From: Sphingomonas sp. BT-65
Lineage (GTDB): Bacteria; Pseudomonadota; Alphaproteobacteria; Sphingomonadales; Sphingomonadaceae
Direction of reading: 5' to 3'
Assembly (NCBI RefSeq): GCF_026107375.2
Contig: NZ_JAPCIA010000001.1
Location: 1,922,001 to 1,986,000, forward strand
Length of the DNA: 64,000 nt
The stretch's first letter is position 1; every line of letters starts with the position of its first letter. A program made the translations under genes and the position numbers. This document shows positions 25,653 through 33,592 of the stretch, in pieces. The notes under the pieces were generated by a model. It did not search any database. It was not told where the DNA came from and saw only the letters and a program-made list of their open reading frames with translations.

Positions 25653-27011
25653 CTATTGCAGTTCGGAGACGAGCGTTCGGGTGTCAGCCGGCCGGGCCGG
25701 CATGTCGCCTGGACGGCCGATCGACAAGTAGCGGAAGCCTGCCTTCTCGATTTCAGCGGGGCGGTAGATGTTGCGCAGATCGACCAGGACGGGCTGCGCC
25801 ATGCTAGCCCGGAGACGCGCGAAATCGAGCGCGCGGAAGGCGTCCCACTCGGTGACGATGACCAGCGCCGACGCCCCCTCGGCAGCGGCATAGGCATTCT
25901 CGACATAGGTGACGTCCGGCATCAGCGCGCGCGCGGCATCCATGCCCTCGGGGTCATAGGCCTGGATCTTCGCCCCGGCATCCTCGAGCGCCCGGATGAT
26001 CGAAAGCGCTGGCGAATCGCGCATGTCGTCGGTGTTGGGCTTGAAGGTGAGGCCGAGCACGCCGATCGTCCTGCCGCGCACGTCGCCGCCGGCTGCGGCG
26101 ATCACCCTGCGCCCCATCGCGCGCTTGCGCTGGTCGTTGACCTGCACCGTCGCCTCGACGAGGCGGATCGGCGCGTCATGGTCCTGCGCGGTCTTGACCA
26201 GCGCGAGCGTGTCCTTGGGAAAGCAGGAGCCGCCATAGCCCGGTCCCGCGTTCAGGAATTTCGGGCCGATACGATTGTCGAGGCCGATGCCGCGCGCGAC
26301 GGCTTGGACATCGGCGCCGACCCTCTCGCACAGATCCGCGATCTCGTTGATGAAGGTGATCTTCATCGCCAGAAAGGCGTTGGCGGCATATTTGATGAGC
26401 TCGCTGGTGCGCCGGCTGGTGAAGAGGAGCGGCGACTGGTTGAGGAAAAGCGGGCGATAGACCTCGGTCATCGGCGCGCGGGCGCGTTCATCCTCGATGC
26501 CGACGACGATGCGGTCGGGGCGCTTGAAGTCCTCGATCGCGGCGCCCTCGCGCAGGAACTCGGGATTGGAGGCGACCGCGAAATCGGCCGTGGGGTTCAC
26601 CTCGCGAATGATCCGTTCGACCTCGTCGCCGGTGCCGACCGGCACGGTGGACTTGGTGACGACGACGGTGAAACCCGTGAGCGCCGCGCCGATCTCGCGC
26701 GCGGCTGCATGGACATGGGAGAGGTCGGCATGACCGTCGCCGCGCCGGGCAGGCGTGCCGACGCCGATGAACACCACTTCCGCTTCCCCCACGGGCCCGG
26801 CAAGGTCAGTGGTGAAGGAAAGCCGCCCCGCCGCGACATTGCGCGCCACAAGTTCGTCCAGCCCCGGTTCGTAGATCGGAATGTCGCCCGCTTTCAGCCG
26901 GGTGATCTTTTCCGCGTCCTTGTCCACGCACACCACTTGGTGCCCGAAATCGGCGAAGCACGCCCCGGAGACCAGGCCGACATAGCCCGATCCGATCATC
27001 ACGATTCGCAT
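25653..27011 (-). CDS. ugd: UDP-glucose 6-dehydrogenase
   Basis: A 452-residue enzyme that oxidises UDP-glucose to UDP-glucuronate with two NAD. It begins MRIVMIGSGYVGLVSGACFADFGH (Rossmann fold), then IYEPGLDELV, VFIGVGTP, TKSTVPVGT and NPEFLREGAA. The catalytic cysteine is in GPGYGGSCFPKD, and GLTFKPNTDDMRDSPAL marks the C-terminal domain. Length is normal. The ATG follows GGGAG at good spacing. It heads the three-gene unit with the epimerase and second GT4. A 7-bp hairpin (arms at 27042-27048 and 27062-27068) sits in its leader. It predicts an acidic EPS. Confidence 0.96.
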   Translation of the reverse strand: MRIVMIGSGYVGLVSGACFADFGHQVVCVDKDAEKITRLKAGDIPIYEPGLDELVARNVAAGRLSFTTDLAGPVGEAEVVFIGVGTPARRGDGHADLSHVHAAAREIGAALTGFTVVVTKSTVPVGTGDEVERIIREVNPTADFAVASNPEFLREGAAIEDFKRPDRIVVGIEDERARAPMTEVYRPLFLNQSPLLFTSRRTSELIKYAANAFLAMKITFINEIADLCERVGADVQAVARGIGLDNRIGPKFLNAGPGYGGSCFPKDTLALVKTAQDHDAPIRLVEATVQVNDQRKRAMGRRVIAAAGGDVRGRTIGVLGLTFKPNTDDMRDSPALSIIRALEDAGAKIQAYDPEGMDAARALMPDVTYVENAYAAAEGASALVIVTEWDAFRALDFARLRASMAQPVLVDLRNIYRPAEIEKAGFRYLSIGRPGDMPARPADTRTLVSELQ

Positions 27012-27250
27012 GGTGGTACTCCCTGACCGAGCGTCGCCCTCCCCTCCGCAGCCGACGGCACCGGAGGGAAGAATGCTGCACCTGCGAAGTGCTTTGTGTG
27101 AAGGGCGCCGTCAACGCCCACGCTTTGGAACGAACGATCGGGACGACGAGCCGAGGGAGCCCGCCCGGGTCGGCACGGCGGCTGCACAGCGGTTGGGAGC
27201 GGTTCGAGATAACGCCTCCCGGTTCAGGTGGCGCGGGAAGGTGCCGCCGT

Positions 27251-28414
27251 TTAGCTCACGACCGCCCTGGCCGGCGTTGCGCGGGCCTCGGCGGTGAGCA
27301 CGAGTTCGGCGGCAAGCAAGGCACCTTCCTGGTCCTGCGCCGCCGATGTGCGCTCGACGATATCCGTCACGAACTGCGGACCGAAGGGCAGCGGCACCTT
27401 TGAGCAGTCGAGATAACGCGTGCCCTTCCGGTCAGCGATGAACAGATGGTTCCCGCCCGGCCGCCCGGCGATGTCCACATATTTCCGCAGCTCGATAAAG
27501 CCCTCGGTCCCGAGGATGAACAGGCGGCCGTCGCCCCAGGTCGAAAGGCCATCCGGCGTGAACCAGTCGACCCGGACATAACCCGTGCCGCCGTCGCCGC
27601 TCAACACCATGTCGCCGAAGTCCTCGAACTCGGGATGCTCGGCATGGTTGAAATTGCCGGTCTGGGACGCGACGACATGGGCGCGCTTGCTGCCCGTCAG
27701 ATAGACGAACTGATCGGCCTGGTGGCTGCCCACGTCGGTGAGGATGCCGCCATTGCGCGCCGTGTCCCAGAACCATTCGGGCCGGCTCGGCGCGGAGAGC
27801 CGGTGTGGCGCAAGGTTGACGGTCTGGATCACCCGGCCGATCGCGCCGTCATGCACGAGCTGGCCCGCCATCACCGCGGCCGGCACCTCGAGCCGCTCCG
27901 AATACATGATCCCGTATTTGCGGCCGGTCTCTTTGATCGCGCGCCTGACGTCGGCCAGCTGCTGCAGCGTCACGACGGCGGCCTTGTCGCTCAGATAATC
28001 CTTGCCCGCGCGCATGACGCGGATGCCGAGCGGGGCGCGCAGGCTGGGGATCGCCGCGCTGCAAACCAGCTTGATGGCGCGGTTCTCGATGATCTCGTCT
28101 TCCGATCGGGCCAGCGGGACGCCCGGATAGCGTTTCTGGAACATCGCGATCTGCTTGGGATCGGCTGCGTAGAAGGCCGTCAGCACGCCGCCGCCGCGGA
28201 TCACGGCGTCGGTGATGCCGTAGATATGGTTGTGGTCCAGCCCGATCACGGCGAAGGGCACGCGATACTTCGCCTCGGGCGCAGGCCGCGCCGGCGCGCC
28301 TTCGGTCGGCGCATCGCCGCGGGTGGCGGATTGCGCGAGCGCGTCGGTGGCGAAGCCGGCGGCGACGCCCGCAGAGAGAAGGCTCAGAAGCTCGCGGCGG
28401 TTGGATTCGATCAC
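27251..28414 (-). CDS. Gfo/Idh/MocA oxidoreductase with Tat-like leader (Gfo-1)
   Basis: A 387-residue protein starting at GTG 28414 after GAGGAG. The leader MIESNRRELLSLLSAGVAAGFATDALAQ has a twin arginine and hydrophobic core. The nucleotide-binding part begins VPFAVIGLDHNHIYGI, less canonical than GxGxxG. The usual EKP lysine motif reads SDKAAV, keeping the Lys. The C-terminal domain has WFWDTARNGGILTDVGSHQADQFVYL, with the conserved GGxxxDxGxHxxD pattern. It is the last gene of the DUF1080-Gfo-ApbE-Gfo-Gfo operon. A role in oxidising or re-reducing a sugar or 3-keto sugar in the periplasm is inferred from family and context; substrate unknown. Confidence 0.88.
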   Translation of the reverse strand: MIESNRRELLSLLSAGVAAGFATDALAQSATRGDAPTEGAPARPAPEAKYRVPFAVIGLDHNHIYGITDAVIRGGGVLTAFYAADPKQIAMFQKRYPGVPLARSEDEIIENRAIKLVCSAAIPSLRAPLGIRVMRAGKDYLSDKAAVVTLQQLADVRRAIKETGRKYGIMYSERLEVPAAVMAGQLVHDGAIGRVIQTVNLAPHRLSAPSRPEWFWDTARNGGILTDVGSHQADQFVYLTGSKRAHVVASQTGNFNHAEHPEFEDFGDMVLSGDGGTGYVRVDWFTPDGLSTWGDGRLFILGTEGFIELRKYVDIAGRPGGNHLFIADRKGTRYLDCSKVPLPFGPQFVTDIVERTSAAQDQEGALLAAELVLTAEARATPARAVVS

Positions 28415-28450
28415 AGCTTGCTCCTCTTGGTGATGCCCATCGTTCGACCG

Positions 28451-29713
28451 TCAAACCGTGACGAGGTCGGCCGGCCAGGTCACGGCCTCACCGCGGTCCA
28501 TCGCCTGTTCGCCGAGCAGCGAGGCGACGCTCGCGTGATAGGCTTGCGCCAGCAGTCCGGGAAGCGGCTTGCCCGACCGCACCGCCTCGCCGAAGCCCTC
28601 GAACTGGAGCATCGTCTCGTCATATTCGCCCCAGCCCAGCGATTCCCCCGGCGTCGTCACGGGAAGCTCGGGGAACCAGGTGGCGCCGCCGATCGGAATG
28701 GCGCGCTTGTGGCCGCGCTTGACGTCCTCCCGCATCCGCTGGAGCGCCAGAACCTTGGGCGGCACTTCCTGATAGATGCGGCCGAGCTCGGGCTCGATCG
28801 ACCCCTTGCTGCCCTGGATCTGTTCCTCGCAGCCGTAGCGCGCGTTGTTCAGGAGCGAGGTGTAAACGAGTTTGCGGCCGCCCGAATACTCAAAGACCAG
28901 CGCGACATGGTCATAGACCTCGCGCCCGTCCTTCCAGAAGCAGATGCTGCCCGATCCGATCACGCGCGCCGGCACCGCGTCGAGGAACCAGTTGCCGATC
29001 TGGAGCTGATGCGTCGCGAGCTCGGTCATCAATCCCGCCGAGCTGTCGCGATACAGGCGCCAGTTGATCTGCCGGTCGTTGCTGTCGGGCGGGACTGGAC
29101 GCCGCCAGCTGTTGTTGCGGTGCCAGCTCGCCCGGATCTGCGTGACCGGGCCGATCTCGCCCGCCTTCACACGGCGCAGCGCGTTCAGATAGGTCGGGTG
29201 GAACATGCGCTGATGACCGATCTGCAGCACCTTGCGGCGATCCTGCGACCTCTTCACCATCGCCCCGCAATCGGCGATCGTGCGCGCCATCGCCTTCTCG
29301 CACCATACGTGCAGCCCCGCGTCGAACGCATCCAGCGTCTGGCGTGCGTGGCCATGGAGCGGGGTCGCGATGACGACCGCGTCGAGACCGCCGGCATCGA
29401 GCATCGCGCGATGATCGGTGAAGGAGGGTGTGGCCGCGGAGACCAGCGCCTTTCCCTTCGCCAGATGCGGCGCATAATTGTCGCAGATCGCCGCGACGAT
29501 GCAGTTGCGGGTCTTGACGATGTTCCGGATCAGCGTCCGGCCCCGATCGCCCGTGCCGATCACGCCCAGCCGCACGCGGTCGCTTCCCGCCGGTTGGGCT
29601 TGCGCGGCGGAGATCGCCCAGGGCGCGGCAGCTGTCATGCCCGCGGCAGCCGTTGCCCCGAGCACGCCGTCGAGGAAGGCGCGTCGCGAGAGGTCGAAAT
29701 CCTTGTCGGTCAT
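28451..29713 (-). CDS. Gfo/Idh/MocA oxidoreductase with Tat leader (Gfo-2)
   Basis: A 420-residue protein with a good Tat signal, LSRRAFLDGVLGATAAAG, at residues 8-25 and a cleavage region AISAAQAQPAG. The mature enzyme starts VRLGVIGTGDRGRTLIRNI (GxGxxG) and has WCEKAMARTIADC in place of the usual EKP. The C-terminal domain contains GLMTELATHQLQIGNWFLDAVP. Export of a folded, cofactor-loaded enzyme by Tat is the known behaviour of glucose-fructose oxidoreductase of Zymomonas, a relative in the same order. It is coupled to the upstream ApbE gene by a 4-base overlap and is 36 bases from Gfo-1. Confidence 0.92.
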   Translation of the reverse strand: MTDKDFDLSRRAFLDGVLGATAAAGMTAAAPWAISAAQAQPAGSDRVRLGVIGTGDRGRTLIRNIVKTRNCIVAAICDNYAPHLAKGKALVSAATPSFTDHRAMLDAGGLDAVVIATPLHGHARQTLDAFDAGLHVWCEKAMARTIADCGAMVKRSQDRRKVLQIGHQRMFHPTYLNALRRVKAGEIGPVTQIRASWHRNNSWRRPVPPDSNDRQINWRLYRDSSAGLMTELATHQLQIGNWFLDAVPARVIGSGSICFWKDGREVYDHVALVFEYSGGRKLVYTSLLNNARYGCEEQIQGSKGSIEPELGRIYQEVPPKVLALQRMREDVKRGHKRAIPIGGATWFPELPVTTPGESLGWGEYDETMLQFEGFGEAVRSGKPLPGLLAQAYHASVASLLGEQAMDRGEAVTWPADLVTV

Positions 29714-30561
29714 TGCAGGGCCATCTCACCTGGTTGAACGGGCATTGTCGTCTCATGGCTGAAATCGAACACGAAGCGGCGCGCCGGATCGCCATCGAGC
29801 AGGCGGCCGGCCTGATCGTCATCGGCCACGAGCAGCGCGGTGCTCATCGCCTCGGCGCGCGCGCCGCTGCGATCGATGGCCACCGTGCAGCGTGGCGCCG
29901 TGACATGGGATGCGTCGGTCGGGCGGATCATCGCCGCGCGCTCCGGCGCATTCGCACCTGCGCCCACGGTCGCGGAGATCGAAAGCGCTTCATCGCGAAG
30001 CTCGAATTCCGCGAGAAACCGATCAGGGTGAAGCGGATGCGGGATCGCAACCGGCCAGCCGCCCCCGAGCGGATGTTCGCCAACGACCGCGATGGAACTC
30101 TCGCCCGCGCACAGAAAGGCGGATGTGGCGCCCGCCTCTTTCAGCACACGGCACGCCCGATCGAGCGCGAAGCCCTTGCCAAACCCGCCAAGGTCAAGCG
30201 CCACGCGCCGCGACGCCTGGATGCGGGCCGCGTCCCGATCGAAGGAAATCACACCCCATCCCACACCGGGCCTGGCGATATCGGCCGCCGGATCGAACAG
30301 GCCGCGCGTCAACGCATGAGCCGCCTCAATCTCGATCAGCGCATCGAGCAGCACCGGGTCGTCGACAACGCAGGACAGCCCCGCCATCAGGCATTCGTTG
30401 ATCATCGTGGTGGCCGACGGGCGATGAATCGTGAGGGCATCGTCGACGGCCTCGATCGCGCGCCGTGCGGACAGCAGCGCGTCGCGATCACCCGGGCCGA
30501 AGAGATGCAGCTCGGCCCGCGTGCCCATTGCGGCGAACCGCTCGGTCTGTATCGCTTTCAC
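29710..30561 (-). CDS. apbE: FAD:protein FMN transferase (ApbE family)
   Basis: A 283-residue ApbE-family enzyme, which attaches FMN from FAD covalently to a Thr/Ser of target proteins. It begins TERFAAMGTRAELHLFG, then has RAIEAVDDALTIHRPSATTMINE, FDPAADIARPGVGWGV and the FAD-binding DLGGFGKGFALDRA (about residues 139-152). SGARAEAMSTALLV near the end holds the metal-site region. No signal peptide or lipobox is seen, so it is predicted cytoplasmic, unlike many exported ApbE proteins. It sits between two Gfo/Idh genes, 8 bases after Gfo-3 and overlapping Gfo-2 by 4. No recognisable flavinylation target (NqrC/RnfG or FMN-bind domain) is encoded in the window. Confidence 0.92.
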   Translation of the reverse strand: MKAIQTERFAAMGTRAELHLFGPGDRDALLSARRAIEAVDDALTIHRPSATTMINECLMAGLSCVVDDPVLLDALIEIEAAHALTRGLFDPAADIARPGVGWGVISFDRDAARIQASRRVALDLGGFGKGFALDRACRVLKEAGATSAFLCAGESSIAVVGEHPLGGGWPVAIPHPLHPDRFLAEFELRDEALSISATVGAGANAPERAAMIRPTDASHVTAPRCTVAIDRSGARAEAMSTALLVADDDQAGRLLDGDPARRFVFDFSHETTMPVQPGEMALQ

Positions 30562-30569
30562 CGGGGTGG

Positions 30570-31883
30570 TCAGGCCTTCAGCTCCCAGCCCGGCTCATAG
30601 TCGACCGACCAGAGCTTCATCGCCTCGGGGCCGGACGGCTTGCCGGTGGCCGGGTCGACGGCGAGCGTCGATTTGGTGCGATACGCGATATTGCCCAGGT
30701 GGCAGAGCGTCGTGCTGATATGCCCCTCGCGGATCGGGGAGGCCAGCGCGCTGGCGCGGCCGCGGATGACGTCGACGAAATTGCCCGCGTGGAGGATGTC
30801 GAGCGCGCCCTCCCCGACCGTGCCCGTGGTCTCGGAACTCGCGGGCGCGGCCACCTGTCGCAGCTGCTTGCCCTCCAGGTCGAAAAGCTCGAACCCATTG
30901 CGATCGACGATCGCCGAGCCCTTTGTGCCGAGCAACAGCACGCCGCGACCGCGGCCGTAGCGCAGCATCCCGTTGCAGCTGTTCCCGTCCCACCGGATCA
31001 TCCGCCCGTCGTCATAGGCGAGATCGAGCGCAAGTGTGTCGTACATCTCCCAGTCGTCGCCGCGGAAGAATTGACGGGAGCCGCGCGCCGATACCGTGTG
31101 CGGATAGGTCAGCCCCATCAGCCAGCGCGCCACGTCGAGCTCATGCATCGCATTGTTGCAGATCTCGCCGGTCCCGTATTTCCAGAACCAGTGCCAGTTA
31201 TAGTGGACGAGGTTCGAGCGATAGGGCCCGCGCGGACGCGGCCCCTGCCAAAGATCCCAGTCGAGATGCGCGGGCGGCGCGGTTTCCTGTCCACGCCCGA
31301 TCGACTCGCGATGATTGGCGTACCAGGTCTGCGCCTCGAACACGTCGCCCAGCTCGCCGGCCTTGACCAGCACGGCGAGTTGCTGCGTCTCGCGGCTCGA
31401 ACGCTGCTGATTGCCGACCTGCAGCGTGCGGCCGGTGCGTTGCTGCGTCGCGATCAGCGCTTCGCCCTCGGCCGGCGCGATGCCGATCGGTTTTTCGATA
31501 TAGACGTGCCGGCCAGCATCCATCGCGTCGATCGCCAGCTTGGCGTGCGAATGGTCGGGCGTCGCCACCGTGACGATATCGATGTCCTTGCGGCCGAGCA
31601 TGCGGCGATAGTCGCGTTCGGTCTTCGGCTGGGCATGTCCCTTGGCGGCGAACTCGGCCGCGCGCTTGGCAAGCACCTGCGAGTCGACGTCGACGAACTC
31701 CGCGACCTCGACATTCGGCAGCTTCGAGAACGCGCTCATATGCGCCTGCCCGCGGCCGTTGACCCCGATTACGGCCACGCGCAGCCGGTCGTTGGCCCCC
31801 ATGACCCGTGCATAGCTGCGCGCGCTCATGGCGATACCCAGCGTCGCGCCCGCGCCCTTCATCATCGTGCGGCGATCCAGCAT
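30570..31883 (-). CDS. Gfo/Idh/MocA oxidoreductase with Tat-like leader (Gfo-3)
   Basis: A 437-residue enzyme. The leader MLDRRTMMKGAGATLGIAMSARSYA has a twin arginine. The NAD(P) fold follows with RVAVIGVNGRGQAHMSAF, and the family catalytic motif EKP is intact in HVYIEKPIGIAPAEG (about residue 131). The C-terminal domain shows LDWDLWQGPRPRGPYRSNLVHYNWHWFWKYGTGEICNNAMHELDVARWL in the substrate region, rich in Trp and His, as seen in members acting on sugars. The ATG at 31883 has a GAGAGGGG ribosome-binding site; the longer frame to 32048 lies in the DUF1080 gene. It is 13 bases downstream of DUF1080 and is the best candidate for the C3-oxidising step. Confidence 0.92.
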   Translation of the reverse strand: MLDRRTMMKGAGATLGIAMSARSYARVMGANDRLRVAVIGVNGRGQAHMSAFSKLPNVEVAEFVDVDSQVLAKRAAEFAAKGHAQPKTERDYRRMLGRKDIDIVTVATPDHSHAKLAIDAMDAGRHVYIEKPIGIAPAEGEALIATQQRTGRTLQVGNQQRSSRETQQLAVLVKAGELGDVFEAQTWYANHRESIGRGQETAPPAHLDWDLWQGPRPRGPYRSNLVHYNWHWFWKYGTGEICNNAMHELDVARWLMGLTYPHTVSARGSRQFFRGDDWEMYDTLALDLAYDDGRMIRWDGNSCNGMLRYGRGRGVLLLGTKGSAIVDRNGFELFDLEGKQLRQVAAPASSETTGTVGEGALDILHAGNFVDVIRGRASALASPIREGHISTTLCHLGNIAYRTKSTLAVDPATGKPSGPEAMKLWSVDYEPGWELKA

Positions 31884-31896
31884 GGTCTTGCCCCTC

Positions 31897-33303
31897 TCAG
31901 AATTCGCGAAGCTTGATCGAACGGAAATCGACGTGATTGCCGTGGTCCTGCAACAGGATCGGCCCCTGCTCCCACTCACCGAATCTTGGCCATTTCGCAT
32001 ATTTGCTCTTGGCGACGAGCGCCCGGAACTCGGGCGAGCCGCGCTCATATTCGACGACCTTGAAGCCGTTCAGCCAATGCTCGACATGCGTTCCTCTCAC
32101 GACGATCACGGCGCGATTCCATTCGCCGGGCGGATTGAAGCGCTTGTTCGGATTGGCCGGGTCGGCGAGGTTGCGCGCGGTGATCAGGTCATAGAGCGAC
32201 GCCAACGTCCGGTTGCCGTCGCGGCCCATCTTCGCGTCGGGATGGCGCGCGTCATCGAGCAGCTGATATTCCAGGCCGATCGCCGATCCTTCGCCCTTGA
32301 GCAGGTTGGGATCGACGAAATATTTGATTCCGCTGTTGGCACCGCGCGCCAGCCGGAAGTCGACCGACAGCTCGAAATTGCGATAGTCCCGCGTCGTGAT
32401 GATGTCGCCGCCATTGGTCGATTCAGCGCCATCCGAGCCGTTGACCGACAAGGCGCCGTCGCGGATCGTCCAGCCCCGTTTCGGGAAATCGGCCGCCTTG
32501 GCGCTGCGCCAGCCCTTGGTCGTCTGCCCGTCCCACAACAGCGTCCATCCCGCGCGCCGCTCCCCGTCGCTCAGGCGATTGGTGAGCCAGCTCTGCTGTT
32601 CGAGCGCCGTCGGCGCGGACGCAAGGCGGGCCGCGCCTTCGCTGACGATCCGGATGTTGCGGAACCGCACCTCGGGTTGACGGCCCGCCTCTGCGTCGGG
32701 GATGGCATGCACCTGAAACGCGATGAACCCCTTCGCATCGGTCTCGTCGACCAGATCCGCCGCCGGCACGCCATTCACCCAGGTGCGCAGGCGATTGCCG
32801 ATCGCCTCGATGCGATAGTGGTTCCAGTCGCCGGAACGGAAGGCGCGCCGCGCCGCATCGTTGCGGCCGAGCGTGTAGAGCCATTGGCGGCGCTGCTCGT
32901 CATAGATGCCACCGCTCCACGCGCGTTTCGACGGATCGATCTCCGCCTGGTATCCAAAGACCACGCCATCGCGATAATCGGGCCGGCTCTGACCGCGGAT
33001 CATCGCCCCCGAGTTGAGCGCCGGATCCGTTTTGGCATCAAATTCCAGTATGAAATCGTCATATTGCGCATCGGATACGAGCCAGCTGTTCTTCGGACCC
33101 GGCGCAGCGCGGCCGATGAGTTCGCCTCCGGCAACCTCGAACGTCGCCGTTCCGCCGGTCATGTGCCAACCGGCCAGCCCTGCGCGCGGCGTGATGTCAC
33201 GCCATGATCCCTGATCCTGCCCCTGATCCTGCCTTGCCGAAGCAGGCGCCGTCATGATGACCGGTACGGCAAGCAGGCCCAGAATCGCGGCCCCGCGGAC
33301 CAT
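31897..33303 (-). CDS. Secreted two-domain DUF1080 (3-keto-disaccharide hydrolase family) protein
   Basis: A protein of about 468 residues with signal peptide MVRGAAILGLLAVPVIMTAPASARQ and two tandem concanavalin-like DUF1080 domains (about 30-215 and 235-467). The first has DFILEFDAKTDPALNSGAMIRGQ, WNHYRIEAIGNRLRTWVNG and KGFIAFQVHA. The second has GWTLLWDGQTTKGW, FELSVDFRLARGANSGIKYFV, EWNRAVIVVRGTHVEHWLNGFKVVEYE and GPILLQDHGNHVDFRSIKL. The Pfam family is named for cleavage of 3-keto-glycosides. Three in-frame ATGs (33333, 33318, 33303) are created by a 15-base tandem repeat; the innermost gives the most normal leader. It heads the five-gene operon. Confidence 0.9.
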   Translation of the reverse strand: MVRGAAILGLLAVPVIMTAPASARQDQGQDQGSWRDITPRAGLAGWHMTGGTATFEVAGGELIGRAAPGPKNSWLVSDAQYDDFILEFDAKTDPALNSGAMIRGQSRPDYRDGVVFGYQAEIDPSKRAWSGGIYDEQRRQWLYTLGRNDAARRAFRSGDWNHYRIEAIGNRLRTWVNGVPAADLVDETDAKGFIAFQVHAIPDAEAGRQPEVRFRNIRIVSEGAARLASAPTALEQQSWLTNRLSDGERRAGWTLLWDGQTTKGWRSAKAADFPKRGWTIRDGALSVNGSDGAESTNGGDIITTRDYRNFELSVDFRLARGANSGIKYFVDPNLLKGEGSAIGLEYQLLDDARHPDAKMGRDGNRTLASLYDLITARNLADPANPNKRFNPPGEWNRAVIVVRGTHVEHWLNGFKVVEYERGSPEFRALVAKSKYAKWPRFGEWEQGPILLQDHGNHVDFRSIKLREF

Positions 33304-33335
33304 CGCACCTCTTCGCATCGCACCTCTTCCCATCG
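33299..33335 (-). repeat. 15-base tandem repeat duplicating ribosome-binding site and start codon
   Basis: On the minus strand the unit GAAGAGGTGCGATG occurs twice in direct repeat with a 15-base period (plus-strand copies at 33301-33314 and 33316-33329), preceded by a third partial GCGATG. Each copy carries AGAGGTG followed by ATG, in the DUF1080 frame. It gives two nearly equivalent translation starts 15 bases apart. Confidence 0.75.
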
Positions 33336-33430
33336 CGTTTTTATACGGGCAGACCGAGCGCCGTCGATGCAGGCGACATCGTGCGCCCTCATCTTGCCGC
33401 AGACCGATCCCTGATCACCGACGTTAAATA

Positions 33431-33443
33431 GTGGTCGGACCAC
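33431..33443. promoter_or_regulatory. Candidate GntR operator 1
   Basis: A perfect 13-base palindrome GTGGTCGGACCAC midway between the DUF1080 operon and the divergent GntR gene. FadR-subfamily regulators bind short palindromes of the TGGTNNNACCA kind, so this is the best candidate site for the neighbouring regulator. Binding is inferred. Confidence 0.6.
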
Positions 33444-33454
33444 ATGCAATAGGG

Positions 33455-33465
33455 ATGTCAGACAT
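33455..33465. promoter_or_regulatory. Candidate GntR operator 2
   Basis: A perfect 11-base palindrome ATGTCAGACAT, 11 bases after operator 1. It shares the GTCNGAC core with operator 1. Centre-to-centre distance is about 23 bases, roughly two helical turns, which would allow cooperative binding. Inference from sequence only. Confidence 0.5.
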
Positions 33466-33505
33466 TTCCTGCAGAAAGCGATATGACTGGTTTGTCTGCC
33501 AAGGC

Positions 33506-33536
33506 TTGACGATGGGCACCCCGGGCGAAGTAATAT
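33506..33536 (+). promoter_or_regulatory. Candidate promoter of the GntR gene
   Basis: TTGACG at 33506-33511 and TAATAT at 33531-33536, separated by 19 bases (slightly long), about 55 bases before the GntR start codon. An imperfect GntR-like site TTGTCTGCCAA lies just upstream, so autoregulation is possible. Confidence 0.35.
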
Positions 33537-33592
33537 GGAGCCAATGAGCAATTCAGGGCGAAAAGCGCTCGGTCCATCGAATGAGGAATGAG

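Noticed and set aside
1..27011. Identification of the EPS locus as a gellan/welan-type sphingan cluster
   Set aside because: An SpsB-like initiating transferase is present, but rml genes and the typical sps gene order are not, so the name would be unsupported.
29640..29684. DGVLGAT in the leader of Gfo-2, resembling the ApbE flavinylation motif D-G/A-x-S/T-G-A-T
   Set aside because: The required Ser/Thr before GAT is Leu, and the stretch is the hydrophobic core of a Tat signal peptide (SRRAFLDGVLGATAAAG), where such sequence is common by chance.
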